In this document: piece after piece, positions 39,699 to 49,434 of the stretch
How the letters are laid out: the number at the start of each line of letters is the position of its first letter
Numbering within the stretch: the stretch's first letter is position 1
From: Lampropedia puyangensis
GTDB taxonomy: Bacteria > Pseudomonadota > Gammaproteobacteria > Burkholderiales > Burkholderiaceae_C
Assembly: GCF_004833285.1 (NCBI RefSeq)
Contig: NZ_STFG01000004.1
Location: 124,001 to 188,000 of the forward strand
Length of the DNA: 64,000 nucleotides
Reading direction: 5' to 3'
Position numbers and translations under genes: made by a program
Notes under the pieces: generated by a model
Seen by the model: only the letters and a program-made list of their open reading frames with translations
Told to the model about the DNA's origin: nothing
Database searches by the model: none

Positions 39699-40328
39699 TT
39701 ACCATCGTTTACCGGTACGATTTTCCAAAAGCGGCTTGACCCTTGCAGAAATGGCCTCGCGCGCACGAAAAATACGAGAGCGAACCGTCCCAATAGGGCA
39801 TTCCATCGCCTCGGAAATCGCGTCATAGCTCAAACCATCAATTTCTCGCAATGTGATCGCTTGCCGCAAGTCTTCTGGCAAATCTGCCATCGCGGCGTTC
39901 ACTGCTTCGGCAACTTCTTTGGCTGCTAATACTGTTTCGGGTGTTTCTGCTGAAGTTAGTTCCATCAAGCCTGCAGAATTTTCATCATCATCGTCGCGAG
40001 ATCGCAAAGCACTTTCTGTCACCGTAGGGTTGCGCTTCATATCGCTGAGCGTTTTCTTAGCTGTGTTAACAGCAATGCGATACAGCCATGTATAAAACTG
40101 CGCATCACCCCGAAACTGATGCAAAGCTCGGTAAGCCCGAATAAACGTTTCCTGCGCGATGTCTTCCACCAAATCCGTGTCTCTCACCATTCTGCCGATC
40201 AAGCGCTCAATACGCCTCTGGTATTTAACAACCAGCAGCTCAAAAGCCTTCTGCTCGCCGGCCAAAGTCCGCTGAACCAACAGCAAATCACTTTGATCGT
40301 CACGGTTTGCCTGTGTTTTATCTGTCAT
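39699..40328 (-). CDS. rpoE: RNA polymerase sigma factor RpoE (AlgU type)
   Basis: An extracytoplasmic-function sigma factor for envelope stress. Sigma-2 is seen in LIGRMVRDTDLVEDIAQETFIRAYRAL and the -10-binding stretch YTWLYRIAVNTAKKTL; sigma-4 in LREIDGLSYDAISEAMECPIGTVRSRIFRARE. These are close to the E. coli and Pseudomonas proteins. Length is 209 residues. A candidate sigma-E promoter lies about 150 bp upstream, consistent with the autoregulation known for this family. The next gene on the strand is its anti-sigma factor. Confidence 0.96.
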   Translation of the reverse strand: MTDKTQANRDDQSDLLLVQRTLAGEQKAFELLVVKYQRRIERLIGRMVRDTDLVEDIAQETFIRAYRALHQFRGDAQFYTWLYRIAVNTAKKTLSDMKRNPTVTESALRSRDDDDENSAGLMELTSAETPETVLAAKEVAEAVNAAMADLPEDLRQAITLREIDGLSYDAISEAMECPIGTVRSRIFRAREAISARVKPLLENRTGKRW

Positions 40329-40478
40329 GCGAAATATCGTTGTTGTTGTCTGCAGTTAGTCTGCGCGCGCTGTCATCAACAGCATGTTCGATTGTTGTCC
40401 TGCTCTCGTTACCCATGGAAAACATACCACCATGCGACGCACCCCACGACCACTTTCCCGCTCTAAGGCACAAAGACG

Positions 40479-40505
40479 TTGGATACGCTAAACGCTAAAC
40501 AGTTC
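40479..40505 (-). promoter_or_regulatory. Candidate sigma-E-type promoter upstream of rpoE
   Basis: On the minus strand GAACTG, a 16-base spacer and TCCAA resemble the GAACTT-N16/17-TCnnA pattern of RpoE/AlgU promoters. It lies about 150 bp before the rpoE ATG, as expected for an autoregulated sigma gene. The spacer contains a GCGTTTA direct repeat. Confidence 0.4.
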
Positions 40506-40550
40506 AAAACTGTCTCACCATTAAAGCAATGGTTCATGTAATGCCTGCAG

Positions 40551-41036
40551 TTATGTGTTGGGCTGCTCACAACGCCAAATCAACGCACGCCGTAGTTCAC
40601 CCCAACGCGACGGAGCCATGCTTTGATCGCACCACAACCATAATGAACTTGAGCCATGCGTTGAGCTCCATTCCCCACGGATCAACACAAAATGCTGAGC
40701 ATCCCAGATCACCTTGACAGTATTGAGTGCTACAAAAGACCCAGCCCATTGCTCAGAACACCAGAACCATTCACAACCGTCCCACTTAAGACTACCTGTA
40801 GGGGCATAGCGCCAATGGCGCGCCGCAACTAAACAACAGATCCCCCAAATAACCAAAGCAGCAATCACAATGACCCATTGCTGCCAATAAGCAGTTGCAA
40901 GAATAGGACTCGTCCAGGCCAGAACAACTACGCCCACAGCAAGGCAAAGGCCAATTACAAAAATCCCCGCCTTCACGCTGCGTGAGACGGGGAAATCGAA
41001 CGCCAATGGCGCATATCGCGAATGAGCAACGTTCAT
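40551..41036 (-). CDS. Small membrane protein, YgfX-like (function unknown)
   Basis: About 161 residues. Two close membrane helices (AGIFVIGLCLAVGVVVLAW and WVIVIAALVIWGICCLV) are followed by a Trp-rich soluble domain (LKWDGCEWFWC, VIWDAQHFVLI, RWGELRRALIW). That topology and the Trp/Arg pattern resemble YgfX/CptA-type proteins, but the match is by eye and weak. I use ATG 41036; upstream codons are open. It sits between fabF and rpoE on the same strand, 70 bp from fabF. No sdhE-like partner is adjacent, so a toxin role should not be assumed. Confidence 0.65.
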   Translation of the reverse strand: MNVAHSRYAPLAFDFPVSRSVKAGIFVIGLCLAVGVVVLAWTSPILATAYWQQWVIVIAALVIWGICCLVAARHWRYAPTGSLKWDGCEWFWCSEQWAGSFVALNTVKVIWDAQHFVLIRGEWSSTHGSSSLWLWCDQSMAPSRWGELRRALIWRCEQPNT

Positions 41037-41106
41037 CACGGCAGGTTTAAACAAGAAGTATCTTGTCTACCCATGGAGCGCATGTACCCTCCACGGATCC
41101 GTCGCA

Positions 41107-42351
41107 TCACACGCGTTTGAATACCAGCGTACCGTTGGTGCCGCCGAATCCAAAGTTGTTCTTCACTGCGACATTGAGCTTTGCGTCACGTGCCGTGTTG
41201 GCACAGTAATCCAAATCGCACTCTGGATCTGGATTGTGCAAATTGATTGTCGGAGGAATTTTCTGGTCATACAACGCCATCACGGTAAAGACGCTCTCCA
41301 GCCCTCCTGCTCCACCAAGCAAGTGTCCTGTCATCGACTTCGTGGAGCTAACCACCATGTTCTTGGCATGCTCGCCGAGCGCTGCTTTAATGGCATTGCT
41401 TTCATTCACATCGCCAAGCGGTGTAGATGTACCATGCGCGTTGAGGTAGTTCACTTCATCCGCATTGATTTTTGCGTTGCGCAATGCATTGAGCATCGAG
41501 CGACGTGGACCATCAATATTGGGGGCCGTGATATGGCTGGCATCAGCACTCATGCCGTAACCGGCAACCTCTGCATAAATTTTGGCACCCCGCGCTTTGG
41601 CGTGCTCATATTCTTCAAGCACCATCACGCCAGCACCTTCACCGAGGACGAAACCATCGCGATCACGATCCCAAGGACGTGAAGCAGCAGCAGGGTCATC
41701 ATTGCGCGTTGACAAAGCCTTCATAGCAGCAAAACCACCTACACCCAATGGGCAAACGGTTGATTCGGCACCACCAGCGACGATGACATCCGCATCGCCA
41801 TACTCAATCAAGCGGGCACCTTCACCGATGCTATGCAAGCCAGTTGTGCAAGCAGTCACCAAAGACAGATTCGGCCCCTTGAGCCCTAAGCGAATAGAGA
41901 CTTGACCTGCGACCAAATTAATGATGGTTGAAGGCACAAAGAAAGGGGAAATACGGCGTGCGCCCCGATTCATGAACTCGCCATGATTGGCTTCAATCAA
42001 TGGCAAACCACCAATACCCGAGCCAATCACAACTCCGCAACGCTCGGCAAGCTCATCAGTCAGGACGTCCCGGCTGGGCAGACCTGAGTCAGCGTACGCT
42101 TGGTGTGCAGCAATAATCCCGTAATGGATGAATGTATCCATCGAGCGGGCTTCTTTGGCACTGATATACGGACTGATGTCAAGATCTCGGACTTCTCCAG
42201 CAATTTTTGCGGAAAAATCAGAAACATCAAATCTTGTGATCGGACCAATACCTGACTTACCAGCCAAGATATTAGACCAAGCCTCAGATACGGTATTGCC
42301 AACAGGACTGACACATCCAAGCCCTGTGACAACGACTCTGCGTCGACTCAT
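41107..42351 (-). CDS. fabF: 3-oxoacyl-[acyl-carrier-protein] synthase II (FabF)
   Basis: FabF is the condensing enzyme that elongates acyl-ACP with malonyl-ACP. The thiolase-fold catalytic Cys lies in [19 protein letters not shown], the His residues in [11 protein letters not shown] and [13 protein letters not shown]. The N-terminus [16 protein letters not shown] is typical. ATG 42351 is used; TTG 42360 opens the frame three codons earlier. It is the last fab gene of the cluster, 90 bp after acpP. Confidence 0.97.
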   Translation of the reverse strand: MSRRRVVVTGLGCVSPVGNTVSEAWSNILAGKSGIGPITRFDVSDFSAKIAGEVRDLDISPYISAKEARSMDTFIHYGIIAAHQAYADSGLPSRDVLTDELAERCGVVIGSGIGGLPLIEANHGEFMNRGARRISPFFVPSTIINLVAGQVSIRLGLKGPNLSLVTACTTGLHSIGEGARLIEYGDADVIVAGGAESTVCPLGVGGFAAMKALSTRNDDPAAASRPWDRDRDGFVLGEGAGVMVLEEYEHAKARGAKIYAEVAGYGMSADASHITAPNIDGPRRSMLNALRNAKINADEVNYLNAHGTSTPLGDVNESNAIKAALGEHAKNMVVSSTKSMTGHLLGGAGGLESVFTVMALYDQKIPPTINLHNPDPECDLDYCANTARDAKLNVAVKNNFGFGGTNGTLVFKRV

Positions 42352-42441
42352 GCGGTGCAATCTTTCAATTGTAAATAGCGCCGCTCACATCGGAACTGGC
42401 GCCGAAGAAGAGGCGCAGCTGCTGCCTTAAACAGGCAACCA

Positions 42442-42702
<261 letters not shown>

Positions 42703-42849
42703 TCAATGAACCCGGGATTTTAGTCTCTCTCACAGCATTTGTGAGAAAAACCCGCCGCCCGGGCAATACGGCATAGGGTTAAAGCAGCCAAATGGTCCAC
42801 TTTCACTACACACAGGGCATCGGTCATGTCGTGGCAAAACCGTGCAGCC

Positions 42850-42865
42850 TGTAATGTACATTACA
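42850..42865. repeat. Palindrome TGTAATGTACATTACA over the fabG stop
   Basis: A perfect 16-bp palindrome that includes the fabG TAA stop (42861-42863). It lies about 170 bp before the acpP start. It could be an operator for the acpP promoter, or chance. Confidence 0.4.
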
Positions 42866-43595
42866 TCAACATGCCTCCGTTGACGTGCAATTCTTGTCCT
42901 GTCACATACCCAGCCGCAGTAGATGCCAAATAGGCAGTTGCCGCAGCAATATCCTCAGGAGCACCCAAACGGCCTAAAGGAATCTGAGCCTTCAAAGCCG
43001 CATGTTGCGCTTCGGGCAAAGCCTCGGTCATATCGGTCGCAATAAAACCGGGCGCAATGCAATTAACGGTGATACCGCGACTGCCCAGCTCACGCGCCAA
43101 AGCGCGTGTCATGCCAGCCACGCCAGCCTTAGCAGCAGCGTAATTAGCCTGGCCAATATTACCCATAGCCCCCACCACACTGGTGATGCTGATGATGCGG
43201 CCATAACGCTGTTTCATCATGGGCTTGATGGCGGCGCGACTGACACGAAACACCGCATTGAGATTGGTATCCAAAACAGCATTCCAATCATCATCTTTCA
43301 TGCGCATCGCTAAGGTATCACGCGTAATGCCTGCGTTATTGACCAATACGTGTAAGGCACCAAATTCCTTCACGATATTCTCAATCAACGCCTCTCCGGC
43401 GCCAGCCTCATTCACATTCAGCACAGCCCCTTTGGAGCCGCCGCCCAAGCCAGCAGAAATTTTTTCCGCACCAGCCTCCGTTGTGGCCGTTCCAATAACT
43501 GTGTAGCCTTGCGCAACGAGTTCTTTCGCAATCGCTGCGCCAATACCCCGTGATGCCCCAGTCACCAATGCAATTTGGGATGTTGTTGTATTCAT
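42861..43595 (-). CDS. fabG: 3-oxoacyl-[acyl-carrier-protein] reductase FabG
   Basis: FabG is the NADPH-dependent reductase of the elongation cycle and belongs to the short-chain dehydrogenases. The cofactor motif VTGASRGIGAAIAKEL and the catalytic Ser-Tyr-Lys (ITSVVGAMGNIGQANYAAAKAG, split over two turns) are present. Length is 244 residues. The start overlaps the fabD stop by four bases (ATGA), indicating translational coupling. Confidence 0.97.
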   Translation of the reverse strand: MNTTTSQIALVTGASRGIGAAIAKELVAQGYTVIGTATTEAGAEKISAGLGGGSKGAVLNVNEAGAGEALIENIVKEFGALHVLVNNAGITRDTLAMRMKDDDWNAVLDTNLNAVFRVSRAAIKPMMKQRYGRIISITSVVGAMGNIGQANYAAAKAGVAGMTRALARELGSRGITVNCIAPGFIATDMTEALPEAQHAALKAQIPLGRLGAPEDIAAATAYLASTAAGYVTGQELHVNGGMLM

Positions 43596-44545
43596 GCCAA
43601 AAACTCCTTAGTGGCCTGTAATGTAGTCAAGTCGAAAATCGACGCGGCCTCCAGATCAGCGCTGATGCGCTTGGTCATTCCGGCCAGCACTTTACCTGGG
43701 CCACACTCGACCACATGGGTAATGCCACGCTGCTGCATGGCCAGCACACACTCGACCCAACGTACCGGACCAAACGCCTGACGATACAACGCATCGCGAA
43801 TCGCTGCAGCATCCTGAACAACCGCAACATCAATGTTGTTGATGACAGGGATGTTGGGCGCCTTCAATTCAATGGACTGCAATGCCGCCAACAGCTTGTC
43901 TGCCGCAGGTTTCATCAAACTGGAATGAAAAGGTGCAGACACCGGCAAAGGCAACACACGCTTAGCACCTGCAGCCTTCAATTCGGCTGCCGCAGCCTCT
44001 ACACCCTCTTTCGTGCCAGCAATCACGGTTTGGCCTGGATCGTTGAAGTTCACCGCTTCTGCCACATCATGCCTGCCCTGAGCACGCATCTGCTCTGTTA
44101 CCTTCTCACAAATAACCTTCACTTGCTCTGCAGGTAAAGCCAGCACCGCAGCCATAGCACCAGCGCCAACAGGAACTGCTTCCTGCATTGCTGCAGCGCG
44201 CAACCGCACCAAAGGCGCTGCCTGACTTAACGTCAATGCACCAGCAGCAACCAGTGCTGAATACTCTCCTAATGAATGCCCTGCTAAAGCCGCCGGCATT
44301 GCGCCACCCTCAGCCAGCCAAGCGCGCCAGGCAGCCACAGCAGCAACCAGCATGACCGGTTGGGTATTTGTCGTCAAAGCCAGTGCTTCTTTAGGCCCCT
44401 CATGGATGAGTTTGGCGACATCCTCATGCAAAGCGTCTGAGGCTTCTTGCAAAGCGCTCTGCACAGCAGGGTGATCGCCCCATGCGTCGAGCATGCCCAC
44501 GGATTGCGAACCCTGGCCCGGAAAAACAAAAGCAAATGAGGTCAT
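43592..44545 (-). CDS. fabD: Malonyl-CoA-ACP transacylase
   Basis: FabD moves malonyl from CoA to ACP. It begins FAFVFPGQGSQSVGML, and the active-site Ser lies in LAGHSLGEYSALVAAG, with the later catalytic His in PVSAPFHSSLM. ATG 44545 is the real start; the frame extends 31 codons upstream into the region after fabH without similarity. Product length is 317 residues. It lies 65 bp after fabH and overlaps fabG. Confidence 0.97.
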   Translation of the reverse strand: MTSFAFVFPGQGSQSVGMLDAWGDHPAVQSALQEASDALHEDVAKLIHEGPKEALALTTNTQPVMLVAAVAAWRAWLAEGGAMPAALAGHSLGEYSALVAAGALTLSQAAPLVRLRAAAMQEAVPVGAGAMAAVLALPAEQVKVICEKVTEQMRAQGRHDVAEAVNFNDPGQTVIAGTKEGVEAAAAELKAAGAKRVLPLPVSAPFHSSLMKPAADKLLAALQSIELKAPNIPVINNIDVAVVQDAAAIRDALYRQAFGPVRWVECVLAMQQRGITHVVECGPGKVLAGMTKRISADLEAASIFDLTTLQATKEFLA

Positions 44546-44610
44546 GGTTATTCTGAAATGACTAAAACAAAAGGCAATACGTACGATGGCAACCGAATGC
44601 CAACCACACC

Positions 44611-45588
44611 TCACATTTGAACGACAACTGCGCCCCAAGTGAAACCACCGCCAACACCTTCCATCAACACCCTCTGACCCGCTTGAATCTGACCGCTACG
44701 CACTGCGTGATCCAATGCCAAAGGAATCGATGCTGCTGAAGTATTACCGTGCTCGCCAACAGTCACCACCACACGCTCACTGGGTACGTGCAACTTGCGC
44801 GCGGTGCTCTGCATGATGCGGATATTGGCTTGATGCGGAACCAACCAGTCGATATCGTCCAATTGCAAACCCGCCTTCTCCAAAGCAGCGCGGGCCGCTT
44901 TATCGAGCAAGCCGACAGCCAATTTGAACACGGCCTGCCCATCCATATGCAACAGCGGCTCACCAATGATTTCACCGCCGTAGACATTGCCGGGCACACA
45001 CAAAATTTCACGATAACGGCCGTCCGCATGGATATCGCTAGCGAGCACACCTGGAGTTGAAGAAGCCTCCAATACAACAGCCCCAGCACCATCGCCGAAA
45101 AGCACGCAAGTCGTGCGGTCTTTGAAATTCAAGATGCGACTAAACACCTCTGCGCCGACCACCAACGCAGTTGTAGCCGTGCCTGCGCGAATCATCGCGT
45201 CAGCTACCGTCAAAGCATAAATAAAACCGCTACACACTGCCTGCACGTCAAATGCCGGACAACCATGAATGCCTAACTTATTTTGCAAAATGGTCGCCGT
45301 GGACGGAAACACCATATCTGGTGTTGAGGTCGCAACAATGATGAGGTCAATGTCCTCTGCACGCTTGCCAGCAGCCTCCAAAGCCCGCTGCGCAGCATGC
45401 AAGCCCAACTCACTACTAGGCACATCGCGCTCAGCAAAATGCCGGGCATGAATGCCTGTGCGCTCCACAATCCATTCATCAGAAGTCTCCACCCCGTCTT
45501 GCGCCAATTGGGCCGCCAACTCCTGGTTGGTCACTTTCTTCGGGGGCAAATAACTGCCTGTGCCTGTGATTTTTGAATAGATTTGCAT
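44611..45588 (-). CDS. fabH: 3-oxoacyl-[acyl-carrier-protein] synthase III (FabH)
   Basis: FabH starts fatty-acid synthesis by condensing an acyl-CoA with malonyl-ACP. The catalytic Cys is in [14 protein letters not shown], the His in [11 protein letters not shown] and the Asn in [17 protein letters not shown] start at ATG 45588 ([16 protein letters not shown]), which matches the family; two in-frame ATGs further upstream would add a non-conserved N-terminus. The gap to plsX is about 100 bp. Confidence 0.97.
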   Translation of the reverse strand: MQIYSKITGTGSYLPPKKVTNQELAAQLAQDGVETSDEWIVERTGIHARHFAERDVPSSELGLHAAQRALEAAGKRAEDIDLIIVATSTPDMVFPSTATILQNKLGIHGCPAFDVQAVCSGFIYALTVADAMIRAGTATTALVVGAEVFSRILNFKDRTTCVLFGDGAGAVVLEASSTPGVLASDIHADGRYREILCVPGNVYGGEIIGEPLLHMDGQAVFKLAVGLLDKAARAALEKAGLQLDDIDWLVPHQANIRIMQSTARKLHVPSERVVVTVGEHGNTSAASIPLALDHAVRSGQIQAGQRVLMEGVGGGFTWGAVVVQM

Positions 45589-45691
45589 AGAGAAAGGCGA
45601 CCTATCAATCATTGGCGGGCCAGACACAAATGCTGCACTGAGCGCATAACGGCACCCAAAAAGCAACTATGCGATGGAGCCATCATGCTTC

Positions 45692-46777
45692 TCAGAACAA
45701 CACACTGGCCTGCTGCACGCGGGCCTGAATTTTCTGCAGCAATTGGTTTTCTGCAGCATCAATGGCTTTGATCAGAGCACACTCAAACGCCAGCTGATCT
45801 GCTGAACCATGGCTCTTAAAAACCAAACCACGCAATCCCAATAGCGCAGCGCCATTGTGGCGACGATGATCGAGACGGTTCTTGAAGGCATTGAGAACAG
45901 GCATAGCGACCAAAGCAGCCATCTTGGTCAAAGCATTACGTGAGAACTCCTCTTTGAGCACCTTGGAGACCATCGAGGCCAACCCCTCTGTCGCCTTCAA
46001 AGTCACGTTACCAACAAATCCATCACACACCACGATATCCGTAGTGCCCTTGAAAATGTCGTTGCCTTCCACATTGCCAAAATAATTGATCAAAGACTTT
46101 TGTCCGGCCTCGCGCAACAATTCAGCTGCACGCTTGATCATTTCATTGCCCTTGATAGCTTCAGATCCGATATTCAGCAACCCGACAGTTGGCGCATCAC
46201 GCCCTTTGAGGGCCATATCCAAAGCTGAACCCAAAACAGCAAACTGCAGCAAATGGTGCTCTGTGCAATCTACATTCGCGCCCAAGTCCAACACCGTCGT
46301 CGCGCCACCCGTCACATTAGGCATAGGGTACGCAATCGCAGGACGCTCAATACCGTCCATCGTTTTGAGCACATAGCGCGAAATCGCCATCAATGCGCCA
46401 GTATTTCCAGCAGAAACGGCTGCCTGCGCACGCCCCGCTTTCACCGCTTCAATGGCCAAGCGCATGGAGGACTGTTTTTTGTGGCGCATAGCCACTTCAA
46501 CAGGATCATCCATGGCAACCACTTCTTCGGCATGCACAATCTCTGCGCGCTCATGCACAGCAGCAGTCAATGCCTCTTGGCGACCGACCAGCAGCATACG
46601 CAGACTTGGATTGCGATCGAGCAGTTTCAGACAAGCAGGAACCGTGACTTCAGGCCCTGAGTCACCGCCCATGCAATCCACAGCTATCGTAGTTTCAGCG
46701 TTTGACAAAGCGTCAGACTTATTAGCACCCACCAGACGAAACAAAAGAGAGCCACATGAATACAGCCACTTCTTCAT
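45692..46777 (-). CDS. plsX: Phosphate acyltransferase PlsX
   Basis: PlsX makes acyl-phosphate from acyl-ACP, the donor for the first acylation of glycerol 3-phosphate. Diagnostic segments are [36 protein letters not shown] and [11 protein letters not shown]. The frame starts about 30 residues earlier than most PlsX proteins ([17 protein letters not shown]); no better internal start with a ribosome site is visible, so the extension may be real. It lies 43 bp after rpmF and precedes fabH, the usual order. Confidence 0.95.
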   Translation of the reverse strand: MKKWLYSCGSLLFRLVGANKSDALSNAETTIAVDCMGGDSGPEVTVPACLKLLDRNPSLRMLLVGRQEALTAAVHERAEIVHAEEVVAMDDPVEVAMRHKKQSSMRLAIEAVKAGRAQAAVSAGNTGALMAISRYVLKTMDGIERPAIAYPMPNVTGGATTVLDLGANVDCTEHHLLQFAVLGSALDMALKGRDAPTVGLLNIGSEAIKGNEMIKRAAELLREAGQKSLINYFGNVEGNDIFKGTTDIVVCDGFVGNVTLKATEGLASMVSKVLKEEFSRNALTKMAALVAMPVLNAFKNRLDHRRHNGAALLGLRGLVFKSHGSADQLAFECALIKAIDAAENQLLQKIQARVQQASVLF

Positions 46778-46820
46778 CTCGCACTTACGCCCAAGGGCGC
46801 AGGCTCAGCGCCTGTTGTAT

Positions 46821-47006
46821 TTAAACTTCTGCCGATTTGTTTTTCAACACACGACGGCCGCGGTAAAAGCCATCTGGACTGATGTGGTGACGCAGATGCA
46901 CTTCACCGGTTGTTGGCTCAATCGCAATGCCTGGATTGGTCAAAGCGTTGTGTGAACGGTGCATGCCACGCTTGGATGGCGATTTTTTGTTTTGCTGAAC
47001 GGCCAT
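46821..47006 (-). CDS. rpmF: 50S ribosomal protein L32
   Basis: L32 is a small protein of the large ribosomal subunit. The 61-residue sequence starts [19 protein letters not shown], the family hallmark. The zinc-type Cys pairs are absent, as in many proteobacterial L32 proteins. AGGAG lies a few bases before the ATG. It heads the plsX-fab run and is preceded by a long leader with a good promoter at 47235-47264. Confidence 0.97.
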   Translation of the reverse strand: MAVQQNKKSPSKRGMHRSHNALTNPGIAIEPTTGEVHLRHHISPDGFYRGRRVLKNKSAEV

Positions 47007-47234
47007 GTTGGGCTCCTGAAAGTCAAAAGCGCAGCCTCAAACGACGGCGCCTACAATAAAAATTCTCGAAATCGGGTCAAAGCATGGCGACACTTGTCGC
47101 ACCTGCTGGCCAGAATTCAACTGCATGAGGGCATCAAAAACACTATTACACCTGCAGTGCTTATGCAAATTCAATCCATTTACTCAAACACTTCAAGCGC
47201 AAAATATAGAGTCCTTTTTGCGCAAAAGCTAACG

Positions 47235-47264
47235 ATTATAAGCGAAGCAATCGCATACGCGCAA
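47235..47264 (-). promoter_or_regulatory. Sigma-70-type promoter for rpmF-plsX-fab
   Basis: On the minus strand TTGCGC, an 18-base spacer and a perfect TATAAT lie about 230 bp before the rpmF start. Transcription would begin near 47228, giving a leader of about 220 nt that includes a small hairpin (GCGACA/TGTCGC) but no convincing leader peptide. Confidence 0.65.
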
Positions 47265-47296
47265 TAGCCCGCATGCCTGCCGCACTTCGCCTGCTC

Positions 47297-47875
47297 TCAA
47301 TCAGCCAATTCGCCCCTGCCTTTGCCCACTGGCTTAACAGCCAGCTCAGCCAACTTAGCAAACGGATTGGGGCGCCCGCTGGAAGACACATCAAAGCCCG
47401 TTTTTTTTGCCTGCAACAACACTGGCGGCTGACAATCCTCATGCATAGCAACCGAAGGCAATGCCATCAAAAGATCATCTTCCACCAAACGCAAGAGGTT
47501 TACAGGTTCCTCTAAAGACAAGACGTCTTCAAGTGACTCCTCATCTTCTCTGTCCGCCTCTTGCTCGGTGGTGACAAAACGAAACCATTGGCTAGTTTGC
47601 AATGCTGTATCAACAGGCTGAAGACAACGCTGACACTGCATGGGCAATACCGTCTGCGCCTCGCACAATAGCCACGGCACAGACTCGCCAGCAGGATTGG
47701 CTCGCATCAACGCCGCTGCGCGCCAGTGCACTTGAACGCAACTGACATCAGCGCCCAGTGCAGCCTCATGACTCAAACGAGGAAATGCCTCCATGCCCAT
47801 GGTTTGCTCTACCACCCCTTGCGCCTTTGCAAAGGCCACCACATCCAAGCGGGTTAATTGCGGCGTTTTTTCCAT
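47297..47875 (-). CDS. yceD: YceD family protein (DUF177)
   Basis: YceD proteins are associated with 23S rRNA accumulation and are usually encoded just upstream of rpmF. The 192-residue product has the CxxC in LPMQCQRCLQPV and the acidic middle (EEQEADREDEESLEDVLSL in part) followed by NPFAKLAELAVK. ATG 47875 is used; a GTG three codons earlier is open. A run of eight A near codons for QAKK is the longest homopolymer in the gene. The gap to rpmF is about 290 bp, longer than usual. Confidence 0.93.
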   Translation of the reverse strand: MEKTPQLTRLDVVAFAKAQGVVEQTMGMEAFPRLSHEAALGADVSCVQVHWRAAALMRANPAGESVPWLLCEAQTVLPMQCQRCLQPVDTALQTSQWFRFVTTEQEADREDEESLEDVLSLEEPVNLLRLVEDDLLMALPSVAMHEDCQPPVLLQAKKTGFDVSSSGRPNPFAKLAELAVKPVGKGRGELAD

Positions 47876-47937
47876 AACAGTCACTCACAAAAAAGGAAAC
47901 CCAGTCAAAGTGTTACATCACCTGCATCGGGGCTACA

Positions 47938-49005
47938 TCAGTCAAACAAATCCGTCGCCTTAGCCTGCGGAGGCATCAATCCAAAATGGCGGTACGCTGC
48001 GGCCGTGGCAATTCGTCCACGCGGTGTACGCTGCAAAAAGCCTTGCTGAATCAGGTACGGCTCAATCACATCTTCAATCGTGTCGCGCTCTTCACCAATG
48101 CTGGCTGCCACGTTATCCAAGCCAACTGGGCCGCCATCGAAACGATGCAGAACCGCTTCCAGCAACTTGCGGTCCATGACATCAAAGCCAACGGGATCGA
48201 CATCAAGCAGAGTTAAGGCCTTTTGCGCCATATCCAAAGTGATACGCCCAGTTCCTTTGACATCCGCATAATCGCGAATCCGACGCAGCAACCTGTTCGC
48301 AATCCGTGGTGTGCCACGCGAGCGCTTGGCCACTTCAAGGCTGGCATCCGGATCAATAGGCACAGCCAACAATCCCGCACTGCGACTGACAATCAACGCC
48401 AACTCCTCTGGCGAATAAAACTCCAAACGGGCCACGATACCGAAACGATCGCGCAACGGATTGGTCAACATGCCTGCGCGTGTTGTAGCGCCCACCAAAG
48501 TAAATGGCTGCAGATCCAGCTTGATAGAGCGCGCCGCAGGCCCCTCCCCAATCATGATGTCAATCTGGTAGTCCTCTAGCGCAGGGTAAAGAATTTCCTC
48601 TACCACAGGGGAAAGCCGATGAATCTCATCAATAAAGAGCACATCATTGCGCTCTAAATTGGTCAGCAAGGCGGCTAAATCACGGGGCTTCTCCAAGACG
48701 GGACCGCTGGTCTGTCGCAAATTCACGCCCAGCTCGGTTGCCACAATATGCGACAACGTCGTTTTACCCAAGCCAGGAGGGCCAAACAGCAGCACATGAT
48801 CGAGCGCCTCCTGCCTTTTGCGTGCAGCCCCAATGAAAATTTCCAACTGCTCACGCGCCTTGGCCTGCCCCACATATTCTTGCAAAGCCTTCGGGCGCAG
48901 CGCACGCTCCATGGCCTCTTCCCGCGAAGAATTGGCATCCGCACTGATCAAACGCGAGGAAGGCACAGGGGCCTCTTGGGCCCAGCTGTCAGTTTGAATA
49001 CTCAT
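47938..49005 (-). CDS. ruvB: Holliday junction branch migration ATPase RuvB
   Basis: RuvB is the AAA+ motor that drives branch migration with RuvA. Walker A is [16 protein letters not shown], Walker B is [12 protein letters not shown], sensor 1 lies near [18 protein letters not shown], and the C-terminal winged helix ends with [17 protein letters not shown]. Length is 355 residues. ruvA and ruvC are not adjacent. About 130 bp upstream is the terminator of the putative small RNA, so ruvB either has its own promoter there (a TATAAG lies at about 49115) or is reached by read-through. Confidence 0.97.
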   Translation of the reverse strand: MSIQTDSWAQEAPVPSSRLISADANSSREEAMERALRPKALQEYVGQAKAREQLEIFIGAARKRQEALDHVLLFGPPGLGKTTLSHIVATELGVNLRQTSGPVLEKPRDLAALLTNLERNDVLFIDEIHRLSPVVEEILYPALEDYQIDIMIGEGPAARSIKLDLQPFTLVGATTRAGMLTNPLRDRFGIVARLEFYSPEELALIVSRSAGLLAVPIDPDASLEVAKRSRGTPRIANRLLRRIRDYADVKGTGRITLDMAQKALTLLDVDPVGFDVMDRKLLEAVLHRFDGGPVGLDNVAASIGEERDTIEDVIEPYLIQQGFLQRTPRGRIATAAAYRHFGLMPPQAKATDLFD

Positions 49006-49136
49006 GAAAGCCTGATAAGAGGAAAGGTGTAAAACCTCAATAAAGGCCGCTATCGTGGATTCTGCACAGCAATCGGCCTGCTAAGGCTGCATTCTGCCAT
49101 GTAGGCCCCACCTTATACGATACGCACTTCAAGCAT

Positions 49137-49166
49137 AAAAAAAACGCGCTATCAAACTGATGCGCG
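49137..49166 (-). terminator. Intrinsic terminator of the candidate small RNA
   Basis: On the minus strand GCGCG pairs with CGCGC, extended by GAT/ATC past a one-base bulge, and is followed by eight T (49137-49144). It lies about 130 bp before ruvB, and metK has its own terminator, so it must end some other transcript or attenuate ruvB. Confidence 0.7.
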
Positions 49167-49428
49167 CAATGTCTTATGTGCATGAACCCAGAAAAAGAAA
49201 AGGGCTGCGAGGCTACCTAGGGTGAAGATAGAGAGTGAGGGAGGAGAAGCACCCAAGGAGTCGTCAATTGGGCCAATCGCCCAAAAGCCTCGCAGCCGAA
49301 AATACATAAAGAGTCAAACACAAGCGATAGGAGTGATGGACGCATCAAAAAGTTCATACCGCATTGCGTGAAAAAACCTCTTCAAACATCTCAATCTGTA
49401 ATTGAAGATGTTCAGAAATCAGCCGCCA
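49137..49428 (-). ncRNA. Candidate small RNA with anti-Shine-Dalgarno loop, between metK and ruvB
   Basis: No reading frame of useful length exists here on the minus strand, yet all parts of a short gene are present: promoter at 49435-49462, structured core and intrinsic terminator at 49137-49166. The core is a three-stem junction. P1 is a perfect 12-bp pairing (49203-49214 with 49286-49297). One arm is TTGGGC/GCCCAA (49268-49284). The other is eight pairs with one mismatch (49216-49224 with 49250-49258), with a 25-nt loop of C and U on the minus strand containing CUCCUCCC (complement of 49239-49246). Such loops are known in regulatory RNAs that mask ribosome sites. Two overlapping hairpins near the 5' end (49386-49411 and 49379-49408) exclude one another. 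It could instead be a regulatory leader of ruvB. Confidence 0.5.
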
Positions 49429-49434
49429 TTTGGC

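Noticed and set aside
49137-49428. 6S RNA, SRP RNA, RNase P RNA or tmRNA
   Set aside because: The element is a three-stem junction, not the single long hairpin of 6S RNA. The SRP GGAAG-type tetraloop motif, RNase P core sequences and a tRNA-like end are absent.
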